Assembly (NCBI RefSeq): GCF_943913405.1
Contig: NZ_CALTYA010000007.1
Span: 1 to 64,000 of the forward strand
Direction: 5' to 3'
From: an uncultured Flavobacterium sp.
GTDB lineage: Bacteria; Bacteroidota; Bacteroidia; Flavobacteriales; Flavobacteriaceae
Length of the DNA stretch: 64,000 nt
Below the pieces are notes generated by a model. It was not told where the DNA came from, did not search any database, and saw only the letters and a program-made list of their open reading frames with translations. The position numbers and the translations under genes are program-made. Each line of letters begins with the position of its first letter. The first letter of the stretch is position 1. Positions 27,303 through 34,622 of the stretch are shown piece after piece.

Positions 27303-27570
27303 ATCTTTCTTTTGGATAATTGTTAGCATACTTGCGATTAACTCAATTATAGCTTTTACTTTTGGTAGAACTTGCACCACAAGTTCATAACAGATTTTTA
27401 TTGTTACATTCATCTGGTATGTATTACAAGGGTTCATTCATGAGCCTCTGAAGATGTTTACATTACAGATGAAATCTAATTAAGATTCTGACAGAATTTT
27501 TTAAGCAGATGGTAACTTATATATGTTTTCGTAAAGTGTAATTGGAATATAGTCGGAATGTAATACAAAT

Positions 27571-27610
27571 AAAAAAAACGCAACAAGTTTAAAATCAACT
27601 AGTTGCGTTT
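27571..27610 (-). terminator. Terminator of tRNA-Arg
   Basis: AAACGCAAC (27576-27584) pairs perfectly with GTTGCGTTT (27602-27610). The minus strand continues with a run of eight T. It lies just behind the 3' end of the tRNA. Confidence 0.88.
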
Positions 27611-27617
27611 TATTTTG

Positions 27618-27691
27618 TGACCTCGACTGGATTCAAACCAGTAACCTCTTGAGCCGTAATCAAGTGCGCTATTCAGTTGCGCCACGAGGCC
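27618..27691 (-). tRNA. tRNA-Arg (anticodon ACG)
   Basis: The 74-base reverse-strand sequence folds as a tRNA. The acceptor stem is GGCCTCG with CGAGGTC plus discriminator A, the anticodon stem CTTGA/TCAAG encloses the loop TTACGGC with anticodon ACG, and the T-loop reads GGTTTGAATCC. ACG normally becomes ICG and reads CGN arginine codons. No CCA is encoded at the 3' end. Confidence 0.93.
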
Positions 27692-27703
27692 TTAATGCGG
27701 GTG

Positions 27704-27734
27704 CAAATATAAGGAAATATGTTTATCTTGCAAG
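27704..27734 (-). promoter_or_regulatory. Promoter of tRNA-Arg
   Basis: On the minus strand CTTG is followed by 19 bases and TATATTTG, a near-perfect TTTG-N19-TAnnTTTG promoter, 12 bp before the tRNA 5' end. The -7 box is followed by GCACCCG, as in the tRNA-Tyr promoter. Confidence 0.85.
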
Positions 27735-27761
27735 CCAAAATCAAAAATAAATTCAATAAAA

Positions 27762-28274
27762 ATGTCAATAGAAAACTACATACGTGATATTCAGGATTTT
27801 CCGAAACCTGGAATCGGCTTTAAGGACATAACACCGCTTTTAGCAAATCCTGAAGCTTCAAGAGAGTGCCTTGAACTCTTAATCAGCGGTTTAAAAGGTC
27901 AAAAAATAGATAAAGTCATTGGCGTGGAAAGCCGAGGCTTCTTCTTTGGGACACTTTTAGCCAATCGATTGGATGCAGGATTTGTGCCGGTAAGGAAACC
28001 TAAAAAACTTCCTTTTTCTACAATTTCGGCAACTTATGACCTTGAATATGGAACTGATACTTTAGAAATTCACACCGATGCTATCAAAAAAGGCGACAAA
28101 GTTTTAATTCATGATGATGTCTTGGCAACCGGTGGCACGGCAAAAGCTGTCTGCGAATTGGTTGAAAAATTAGGCGGTGAAATTATCCAAGTAAATTTTA
28201 TAATGGAATTGACTTTCTTAAACGGAAGAGAAAAAATCAAGCAATATGATATTTTTTCACCTTTGAAATATTAA
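27762..28274 (+). CDS. apt: Adenine phosphoribosyltransferase
   Basis: The 170-residue protein is a full-length Apt: an IRDIQDFPKPGIGFKDITPL opening, VIGVESRGFFFGTLLA, a flexible-loop region with RKPKKLPF, and the PRPP-binding motif VLIHDDVLATGGTAKA (Asp-Asp then TGGT). It condenses adenine with PRPP to AMP in purine salvage. It is transcribed away from tRNA-Arg and its stop codon overlaps the stop of the convergent 46-residue gene. Confidence 0.96.
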   Translation: MSIENYIRDIQDFPKPGIGFKDITPLLANPEASRECLELLISGLKGQKIDKVIGVESRGFFFGTLLANRLDAGFVPVRKPKKLPFSTISATYDLEYGTDTLEIHTDAIKKGDKVLIHDDVLATGGTAKAVCELVEKLGGEIIQVNFIMELTFLNGREKIKQYDIFSPLKY

Positions 28275-28411
28275 TCTAAAGCGCGGGTTGTCACGAAATA
28301 TTTCCAAGCAATGATTGCCTTTTGAAACTTCGTTGCTTTAGCTAGATCCAAACCTTTTTTAGTGTAATTAGGCAAAAGCCATTTGTTTAGTTTTGCTAAT
28401 AATTTGAACAT
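28271..28411 (-). CDS. Small basic protein, 46 aa
   Basis: A compact open frame runs from ATG at 28411 to a stop at 28271-28273, overlapping the apt stop codon from the other strand. The product begins MFKLLAKLNKWLLPNYTKKG and ends WKYFVTTRALD; it is basic and helical. I recall similar short proteins in Flavobacteriia, sometimes labelled SsrA-binding protein without support, but I cannot verify this. On the minus strand a TATCTTTA element about 20-30 bp upstream could be its -7 box. Function unknown. Confidence 0.55.
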   Translation of the reverse strand: MFKLLAKLNKWLLPNYTKKGLDLAKATKFQKAIIAWKYFVTTRALD

Positions 28412-28435
28412 AATTTTCTGTTTTACACTTTAAAG

Positions 28436-28468
28436 ATACAAAAAAGGCTGCCTAAAAAGACAGCCTTT
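28436..28468 (-). terminator. Terminator of the BlaI/BlaR1-like operon
   Basis: AAAGGCTG (28443-28450) pairs perfectly with CAGCCTTT (28461-28468), and the minus strand continues with a T-run. It starts 3 bp after the stop codon of the M56 gene. Confidence 0.88.
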
Positions 28469-28471
28469 AAT

Positions 28472-30727
28472 TTATTTTTTGCTTTCGGTTTTTTCCAAAT
28501 ATTCTTGCTTAAACTTTTCTTTTTTTTCAAGCATTGCTGCTTTTTCTGCATCCCTTTTAGCTATCAATTCGTTTCTGCGTTCCAGTAAAGCGCCTCTTTT
28601 TGCTTCAAGTTCTGCTCTTTTATTTTCTAAATCTTCTCTTCCGACCATACCTCTATTTTCAGAAAGACCCATTTCTTTTAATTTTTTTGCTCTTTCTAAA
28701 TAAGCGATTCTTTTTCCTAAAAATTCCCTCCTACTGCTTTCCAAATCACCTGTCCTGTGATCATTGTTAACAGAAACTATTAGATTTCCGTTTGATTTTC
28801 CAACAAAAATTTCTGGAATTACTTCTGCATCATTGTCGAATTTCCATTGTCTTGTGATGACTTGCTTCTTCCCTCCTATCTTTTCAGAAATTTCAATTGT
28901 AATTGATTTTATTTCATTGTTATCATTTCTTTTCGCTTTGTATTTCAGCGCAATATTGCTTTTTGAAAGTGACGATTTATAAAATTCTAAATCACTGTCT
29001 CTGCTTTTCTTATCAATTACAAAACCCGAATTATCATTTATCAGCTTAGCCTCTTTTTCTCCGTCATAACCATAAGCAATCGTTTTGCCTCTATTAGTTT
29101 CTAGATAAATCAGACCATTTGAAGCTTTTTCGCCATATTTTTCAGCGAATTTTCCGAATGAAGGAGATTTTTTGCTGATCACAGAAACATTAGAAATATC
29201 ATCTTGATTTACTTTTTCGAAATCAGCTCTGGAAACTTGTTTCCCGTTAATAAATATCAATGCTTTGCTTGCGTCGATCGACGGATTGTTCAGCGTGTTT
29301 TTTATTACGTCTTCCGAACTAGAAGTCTTGAAACTCATTGAATATCCTAAAGAAGATTCTTTTGGCTTTGCATAACTGATAGTAACCAATTCATTTTCAG
29401 AAGAATTACTAACCACAACAGTATCTTTATTTGAGGAAATATATTCTGTTGCAACTGCATAAGCGGTAGAACTTTCATCATTTACTGTAATAGCTTTAGT
29501 TCCTAAATCATTAATTATGAGCGAATTTTTGCCATTTGCATCTTTCTTTATAGTGAATAAAATAGAGGCAATCGGTTTACCAGAATTTACAAATTTTGTT
29601 TGCCCTGAAGTTCCATTATTGTCGTCATAAATAAGCGTAATCTCGATAATTTCATTGTTTTTGTCTCTTTTTACACCTTTATAAGTGATTTTTACGCTGT
29701 TATCTTGGCAAAATTTAGAAATATATTCTCCAAGTTCTTTGTCAGTCGTGGTATTCAGAATCATAAGCGCGTCGGCTTTTGCATCAGGATTTTTTGAATT
29801 TTCGACATGAGCAATTTGCGTTTCTTGATCGACGTCTTCCCTAGTTTTTGCTTCAGTTTCCACTTGAAATTGAAACATAAAAATGGCTAGTAATGGAAAT
29901 ACCGTTGCATACTTCCAAGAATTTCTCCTTTTTGATTGATTTTTGTTTAACATAACGATTCGTTTTTTGATTAATGATTGATAAAAATGATTAGTAACAG
30001 GAATGCAGTGATGAGGTGCAACTACTTTTAATAAGGTTTTTTGGTATGTAATTCTGTCGGAAACAATTTTTAGTGCGTTGGCATCAGCAATAAATTCTAA
30101 ATTTTGAGCAATCGCTTTTTTGTATAACCAAGCAATCGGATTGAACCAAAAAGCAATACAAAACAGCTGGCTAAAAATCATGTCAGCCGAATGAAATTGG
30201 ACACTGTGGACTTTTTCATGCGCAATAATATTTTCTAATTCTTCTCCTTTAAAAATTTTAGAATTGAAAATAATGTAGTTGAAAAAAGAAAATGGAGATT
30301 GTATTTTATTCGTATCGATAAACTTGAATTTTCCCAGCTTCTCTGCTTTTTCAGCTTCCAATATTTTTTTCAAGGATTTAAAATCTCTGGCAAATCTTCC
30401 GAAGAAAAATAAAACGCCCGATAAATAAATTCCGATAGCGACATAAAACCAATTGATTTCAAAGCCAGTTTCTTCTGTCGGAATAAAATTTTCTGGCAAT
30501 TGAGTTCTATTTATTTCTGAAGCAAATTCTTGAATTGGAATTGGTTCTACCCAAATTATTTTAGTAAAAATCACTAAAGGCAGAACAAGCGATGTCAAAA
30601 TTCCCATCAAAAGAAACCATCGATTGGAACTGAAAAAAGTTTCTTTTCGAAGCAAAAAATAGTATGCCAAAAAGAATATTGCCAGTAAAACTGAAGCTTT
30701 TCCTAAATAAAGAATGAAGTTTTCCAT
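28472..30727 (-). CDS. BlaR1-like M56 metallopeptidase with plug-like domain
   Basis: The 751-residue protein starts with BlaR1-type membrane helices (about 8-25, 37-55, 93-110 and 275-290) carrying a cytoplasmic M56 protease part: IIAHEKVHSVQFHSADMIF gives the HExxH zinc motif at about 170-174, and EFIADANAL the third ligand. After the last helix comes a periplasmic region of about 450 residues instead of a beta-lactam sensor domain. At about 490-550 it resembles a TonB-receptor plug (IFINGKQVSRADFEKVN, then ISNVSVISKKSPSF and YGEKASNGLIYLETNRG). The end is a charged coiled coil. It starts 2 bp after the blaI-like gene. By analogy it cleaves the repressor upon an envelope signal; the signal is unknown. 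Confidence 0.85.
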   Translation of the reverse strand: MENFILYLGKASVLLAIFFLAYYFLLRKETFFSSNRWFLLMGILTSLVLPLVIFTKIIWVEPIPIQEFASEINRTQLPENFIPTEETGFEINWFYVAIGIYLSGVLFFFGRFARDFKSLKKILEAEKAEKLGKFKFIDTNKIQSPFSFFNYIIFNSKIFKGEELENIIAHEKVHSVQFHSADMIFSQLFCIAFWFNPIAWLYKKAIAQNLEFIADANALKIVSDRITYQKTLLKVVAPHHCIPVTNHFYQSLIKKRIVMLNKNQSKRRNSWKYATVFPLLAIFMFQFQVETEAKTREDVDQETQIAHVENSKNPDAKADALMILNTTTDKELGEYISKFCQDNSVKITYKGVKRDKNNEIIEITLIYDDNNGTSGQTKFVNSGKPIASILFTIKKDANGKNSLIINDLGTKAITVNDESSTAYAVATEYISSNKDTVVVSNSSENELVTISYAKPKESSLGYSMSFKTSSSEDVIKNTLNNPSIDASKALIFINGKQVSRADFEKVNQDDISNVSVISKKSPSFGKFAEKYGEKASNGLIYLETNRGKTIAYGYDGEKEAKLINDNSGFVIDKKSRDSDLEFYKSSLSKSNIALKYKAKRNDNNEIKSITIEISEKIGGKKQVITRQWKFDNDAEVIPEIFVGKSNGNLIVSVNNDHRTGDLESSRREFLGKRIAYLERAKKLKEMGLSENRGMVGREDLENKRAELEAKRGALLERRNELIAKRDAEKAAMLEKKEKFKQEYLEKTESKK

Positions 30728-30729
30728 AA

Positions 30730-31089
30730 CTATTTCTTTTTTTCGATCATATCTAAAATCTCTCTTAATTCATCGGCTGAAATCTTCTCTTCTTGGGCAA
30801 AAAATGACACTAAATTTTTATACGAACTATCAAAATAATTATCGATTGCTGTAGTCATAAATCGCTTTCTGTAGTCTTCCATCGCGACAATCGGGTAATA
30901 TTGGTGCGAGTTTCCGAAAGCATTGTGCGCAACAAAGCCTTTCTCTTCTAAAATTCTTACGATTGTAGAAAGCGTGTTGTAATGTGGCTGTTCTTCCTTT
31001 ATTTCTGCCATGATTTCTTTTACGAAAGCTTTTTCAAGTTTCCATAAAATGTGCATGACTTCTTCTTCTTTATTAGTCAATTTCTGCAT
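30730..31089 (-). CDS. BlaI/MecI family repressor
   Basis: The 119-residue protein, from the ATG at 31089, is a BlaI/MecI/CopY-type winged helix: KLTNKEEEVMHILWKLEKAF, VKEIMAEIKEEQPHYNTLST and IVRILEEKGFVAHNAFGNSH. The C-terminal helices carry dimerisation (FFAQEEKISADELREILDMI). A longer reading from 31119 adds MKLQIQIKNT and is less likely. Its partner is the M56 protease that follows, which should cleave it between the DNA-binding and dimer domains. It lies 108 bp behind its promoter, which is overlapped by three dyad operators, so it very likely represses its own operon. Confidence 0.92.
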   Translation of the reverse strand: MQKLTNKEEEVMHILWKLEKAFVKEIMAEIKEEQPHYNTLSTIVRILEEKGFVAHNAFGNSHQYYPIVAMEDYRKRFMTTAIDNYFDSSYKNLVSFFAQEEKISADELREILDMIEKKK

Positions 31090-31196
31090 TGTATTTTTTA
31101 TTTGGATTTGTAATTTCAATTAACAGTCTTGCTTCCCAAACAAATTGAGAAGCATCACTTTACGTAGTTTCAGACTGCTTTAAATCTAACTCATTA

Positions 31197-31227
31197 CAAA
31201 CCTACAACTAAAATTTTAGTTTACAAA
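31197..31227 (-). promoter_or_regulatory. Promoter of the BlaI/BlaR1-like operon
   Basis: On the minus strand TTTG (31227-31224), 19 bases and TAGGTTTG (31204-31197) match the TTTG-N19-TAnnTTTG consensus exactly. The -33 box lies in dyad 2 of the operator and the spacer is almost filled by dyad 1. Transcription should start near 31190, giving a leader of about 100 bases. Confidence 0.88.
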
Positions 31228-31262
31228 CTATTTTTATAGTTTAACAACTAAATTTTTAGTTG
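31206..31262. promoter_or_regulatory. Three tandem dyad operators for the BlaI-like repressor
   Basis: Three inverted repeats of the type AACTA-n-TAGTT follow each other: 31206-31221 (perfect, AACTAAAATTTTAGTT), 31225-31242 (arms AAACTAT/ATAGTTT) and 31245-31262 (arms CAACTAAA/TTTAGTTG). Their centres are at 31213.5, 31233.5 and 31253.5, exactly 20 bp apart, about two helix turns, so dimers could line up on one DNA face. Dyad 1 lies between the -33 and -7 boxes. BlaI-type autorepression is inferred. Confidence 0.85.
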
Positions 31263-31309
31263 CTGAAAGAAACAAAAAGATAAAAACCTAATTTACAATG
31301 AATTAAAAA

Positions 31310-32521
31310 TTATTTAGAAAAGAGAATTTTTCTAAGATATAGAAAACAAGTACAGGCAACCAAGCCAAAAATTCCCATGACAAGCCAATTAATTTGGTAG
31401 CCGAAAGAAGCTATAATTCCCATTCCGAGTTTTGCGCTCGTAATATGCGCTAAGCTAAAACTCATCGTGTAAAGCGCCATATATCGGCCTTCATGCCCTT
31501 TTGGTGCGCGACTCATGGCAAAAGTATTTGAAAAAGGAAAGTTGAGCATTTCGCCAAAAGTGATTAAAAACATGCTGACAACTAAAATTCCAACCCACAT
31601 ATTTATAAGCAGTGCGAAAAAACTCAAGCTCACTAAAAAAGTTCCGCAGATGATAATTTTTAATTTATTAACGCCTTTTCTTTCAAAATAATTCACCATC
31701 GGCATTTCTAAAAAGAAAATCAGAAGCCCATTGAAAGACATTAATAGACCGATTTCAAATTCTGTAATATGGTACCACTCTGTCTGATACAAAGGCAAAG
31801 TCGTAAATAATTGAAAGAAAACCATAGCCGTCAAATAGCTTCCCAAAAGGAAAATCCAAAACGGCGCATCTTTGAAAACTGATTTTACAATAGCTTCTTC
31901 AACATTTTTATGGTCTTCATAAGGCAATTTTTTCTTTTCCTTCACCAAAAGTGCAAAAAGCAAAATCGCAGTTACGCAAGAAGCGCCATCAATCCAAAAC
32001 AGTCCTTTGTAGCCGATCCCCATAATAATCAAGCCTCCCAAAGCCGGACCTGCAGCAAAACCAAGATTCACAGCCAGGCGAACAAGCGTAAATGCACGCG
32101 TCCTATTTTCAGGTTTTGCATAAGCGCCAAGCGAAACATACATCGCAGGACGAAACATATCGGCAATGGTCATAACCAAAAACATCGCGGCACACAAACC
32201 TATAAATGAAGTGATAAATTGTACGCAGAAAATCAGAATTCCGCTTGTAAACAAACTGAAAATCATTATTTTATAAAAACCAACTTTATCAGAAAGCTTA
32301 CCGCCAAGCCAAGAACCAATCATCGATCCTGAACCAAAAAAGACCATTACCCAGCCCACTTCGCCATATGAAAAGTGCAAATCTTCTTTCAAATATTTTG
32401 AGAGAAAAGGCAAAACCATCGTTCCTGCGCGATTGATGAAAGTAACGATTGTAAGTATCCAAATTTCTCTAGAAAATCCTTTAAAGGAATTGATATATCG
32501 GGAAAAAGCTTGCTGAAGCAT
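31310..32521 (-). CDS. MFS transporter, multidrug-exporter type
   Basis: The 403-residue protein has twelve membrane helices in the major-facilitator pattern, with motif A after helix 2 (GSWLGGKLSDKVGFYKIM) and a motif C-like helix 5 (LVRLAVNLGFAAGPALGGLI). The MdtH/YceL-type drug exporters have the same overall look, but the substrate cannot be read. It stands alone on the minus strand upstream of the blaI-like gene, without a clear terminator between them, although the operator-controlled promoter separates the two. Its promoter region shares an inverted repeat with the divergent DUF1684 gene. Confidence 0.85.
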   Translation of the reverse strand: MLQQAFSRYINSFKGFSREIWILTIVTFINRAGTMVLPFLSKYLKEDLHFSYGEVGWVMVFFGSGSMIGSWLGGKLSDKVGFYKIMIFSLFTSGILIFCVQFITSFIGLCAAMFLVMTIADMFRPAMYVSLGAYAKPENRTRAFTLVRLAVNLGFAAGPALGGLIIMGIGYKGLFWIDGASCVTAILLFALLVKEKKKLPYEDHKNVEEAIVKSVFKDAPFWIFLLGSYLTAMVFFQLFTTLPLYQTEWYHITEFEIGLLMSFNGLLIFFLEMPMVNYFERKGVNKLKIIICGTFLVSLSFFALLINMWVGILVVSMFLITFGEMLNFPFSNTFAMSRAPKGHEGRYMALYTMSFSLAHITSAKLGMGIIASFGYQINWLVMGIFGLVACTCFLYLRKILFSK

Positions 32522-32542
32522 TTGAGTTTGATAAATTTTAAG

Positions 32543-32607
32543 GCAAAATTACGAAGAATGTAAGCTCTTTTTAGGAATACACAATCGATAATTTTACGTA
32601 ATTTTGC
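32543..32607. promoter_or_regulatory. Divergent promoter pair with mirrored -7 boxes
   Basis: GCAAAATTACG (32543-32553) and CGTAATTTTGC (32597-32607) form perfect 11-bp inverted arms 43 bp apart. Each arm contains a TAATTTTG box (TAnnTTTG) reading outward, one towards the MFS gene and one towards the DUF1684 gene, 17-22 bp from the start codons. No good -33 TTTG is seen for either, so the promoters may be weak or activated. Confidence 0.55.
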
Positions 32608-32623
32608 AAAAAATAAAAATGCT

Positions 32624-33226
32624 ATGAAAAACATTCTGAATATTCTGTTTTTGCTAATTATGACGGCTTCTTTTGGGCAACAAAAACAGCTGAGAGATTC
32701 AATTATAGCATTTCAAAAGCATATTAATGAGGAATATGCAGATGCCAAAACAAGTCCCTTGCTTCCAAAAGACTTGAAAAAATTTAAGTCATTGGAGTTT
32801 TATCCGATCAATGAAAAGCTTATTATCAAGGCGAAATTCGTAAGAACTCCTGATGAAAAGCCTTTTGAAATGCCAACTTCTACGGATAGAAAACCGATTT
32901 ATGTAAAATATGGCGAAGCGCATTTTTCTATTGCCGGAAAGCCTTACAAATTAAATATTTTCCAAAGCCAAGATCTGAAAAAGATTGAAAAGTATAAAAA
33001 CAGCTTGTTTTTGCCTTTTACAGATTTAACTTCTGGCGTAGAAAGTTATGGCGGTGGCAGATATATTGACTTGCAAATTCCAGCTGGCGATGAAATCTTG
33101 ATTGATTTCAACCAATCTTATAATCCGTATTGCGCTTATAATCACAAATATTCTTGCCCAATTCCGCCACAAGAAAATGATTTGAAAGTGGAAATTATTG
33201 CAGGCGTGAAAAAATTTAAAAAGTAA
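32624..33226 (+). CDS. DUF1684 domain exported protein
   Basis: The 200-residue protein has a signal peptide (MKNILNILFLLIMTASFGQ) and the DUF1684 core: LDFY-like LEFYPINEKLIIKAKFVR, KYGEAHFSIAGKPYKLNIFQ, LFLPFTDLTSGVESYGGGRY, and the diagnostic end FNQSYNPYCAYNHKYSCPIP then PQENDLKVEIIAGVKKF. The Cys and His of YCAYNHKYSCP are conserved in the family. The function of DUF1684 is not established. It is the first gene of a plus-strand operon; the TatD gene starts 2 bp after its stop. Confidence 0.85.
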   Translation: MKNILNILFLLIMTASFGQQKQLRDSIIAFQKHINEEYADAKTSPLLPKDLKKFKSLEFYPINEKLIIKAKFVRTPDEKPFEMPTSTDRKPIYVKYGEAHFSIAGKPYKLNIFQSQDLKKIEKYKNSLFLPFTDLTSGVESYGGGRYIDLQIPAGDEILIDFNQSYNPYCAYNHKYSCPIPPQENDLKVEIIAGVKKFKK

Positions 33227-33228
33227 TT

Positions 33229-33870
33229 TTGTACTATAATCTTCATACACATAAAGCCACGAATCAGCCCGATATTTTTGAATTGGTGAATCAATATCCG
33301 AAAGATTTTGACGATTCAATTCCAAATTATTCTATCGGAATTCATCCCTGGTATATTGTGGAGGAAAAAATTGAAGAAGAATTAGCTTTTATAGAATCGA
33401 AATTAAGCGAGGGAAATTGCTTGGCGATTGGCGAATGCGGTTTGGACAAAAGAATTGAAATTCCGTTTGAATTGCAGCAAAAAGTGTTTGAAAAACAGCT
33501 TGACTTGGCTGAAAAATTTAAAAAACCAGTAATTATTCATTGCGTGGCTTCTTTTCAGGAATTGATAAAAATTAAGAACGATAAAAAGATATCAGTTCCA
33601 ATGATTATCCACGGATTTTCAAAAAATGAACAGCTTGCAAAACAATTAATCGATAACGGATTTTATCTTTCCTTCGGGAAATATTTATTGCGAAATCCTG
33701 AATTAGAATCTGCTTTTTCATCAGTTCCTAATGATCGATTTTTCTTGGAAACTGACACCATTGAAGAGCAAATACAAGAAGTTTATGAAATAGCTTCAAA
33801 ATATAAAAACATAGAAATCCCTACATTAAAAAATATTGTTGAAACAAATTTCAGAAGAATTTTTATCTGA
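33229..33870 (+). CDS. TatD family metal-dependent hydrolase
   Basis: The 213-residue protein is a TatD-type TIM-barrel hydrolase with all metal ligands: HTH near the start (NLHTHKAT), Glu in LAIGECGLDKR, His in PVIIHCVASF and IIHGFSKNEQ, and Asp in FFLETDT. It is a little shorter than typical TatD (about 255). The family acts as DNase or on D-aminoacyl-tRNA. The start is TTG at 33229, 2 bp behind the DUF1684 stop; no in-frame ATG would keep the HxH motif, so the non-ATG start is real or the gene begins by re-initiation. Confidence 0.88.
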   Translation: MYYNLHTHKATNQPDIFELVNQYPKDFDDSIPNYSIGIHPWYIVEEKIEEELAFIESKLSEGNCLAIGECGLDKRIEIPFELQQKVFEKQLDLAEKFKKPVIIHCVASFQELIKIKNDKKISVPMIIHGFSKNEQLAKQLIDNGFYLSFGKYLLRNPELESAFSSVPNDRFFLETDTIEEQIQEVYEIASKYKNIEIPTLKNIVETNFRRIFI

Positions 33871-33887
33871 AAAGTAAATTAAGATTT

Positions 33888-34622
33888 ATGGCAGAATGGA
33901 CAGAAAGAGCTGAATTGCTATTCAAAAAAGAAGGTTTAGAAAAACTTAAAAATGCTAACATATTAATTGTCGGCGTTGGTGGCGTTGGTTCTTTTGCAGC
34001 AGAATTTATTGCAAGAGCTGGCATTGGAAAAATAACAATTGTCGATGGCGATGTTGTTGATATTACAAACATTAACCGACAATTACCAGCTTTGCATTCC
34101 ACGGTTGGAGAACCAAAAATTGACGTTGTTGGAAACCGTTTGATGGATATAAATCCAGAATTAGAGCTTACGAAAATTAAAGAATTTCTTTCTCCAGAAA
34201 GAGCTTTTGAGATTGTCTCTAACGAATATGATTATGTCATGGATTGCATCGACAGCGTAACTCCAAAGCTGAATCTGATTATTGCTGCAAAGCGTAAAAA
34301 AGTAAAAATTATCAGCAGCATGGGTGCTGGAGGAAAAATGGAAGCTTCAAAAGTAAAGGTTTCGGATATCAGCAATACTCAAAATTGTTTCTTGGCAAAA
34401 GCAATAAAAAAGCGCTTGAAAGAAGTAAAAATTGATAAAGGCGTGAAAGTGGTTTTTTCTTCAGAAATTCAAGACGAAACAAGCTTGAAAACTACAGACG
34501 GCAAGAATTATAAAAAATCTTTTTATGGAACAAACAGCTATATGCCAGGACTTTTTGGTTTATATGCTGCAGAAACTGTAATCAGGCACATCCTTAAAAG
34601 AGAAGAAAACAGCAATGATTAA
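33888..34622 (+). CDS. tcdA: tRNA threonylcarbamoyladenosine dehydratase
   Basis: The 244-residue protein has the ThiF/MoeB-like fold of TcdA (CsdL): a Rossmann motif NILIVGVGGVGSFAAEFIAR, then TIVDGDVVDITNINRQLPAL, VGEPKIDVVGNRLMDINPE and YDYVMDCIDSVTPKLNLI. The SMGAGGKMEASKVKVSDISN segment and the absence of a CxxC zinc pair separate TcdA from ThiF and MoeB. It cyclises t6A37 to ct6A in tRNAs reading ANN codons, using ATP. It ends 8 bp inside the next gene (ATG at 34615), so translation of the HAD gene is coupled. Confidence 0.92.
   Translation: MAEWTERAELLFKKEGLEKLKNANILIVGVGGVGSFAAEFIARAGIGKITIVDGDVVDITNINRQLPALHSTVGEPKIDVVGNRLMDINPELELTKIKEFLSPERAFEIVSNEYDYVMDCIDSVTPKLNLIIAAKRKKVKIISSMGAGGKMEASKVKVSDISNTQNCFLAKAIKKRLKEVKIDKGVKVVFSSEIQDETSLKTTDGKNYKKSFYGTNSYMPGLFGLYAAETVIRHILKREENSND

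Larger units (their letters stand above)
27098..27617. other. Gene-free stretch with a strong hairpin
   Basis: No credible coding frame is seen in about 520 bp. It contains one large inverted repeat (27255-27302, separate entry) and the terminator of tRNA-Arg (27571-27610). The part between 27310 and 27560 shows no conserved element that I can name. Confidence 0.5.
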
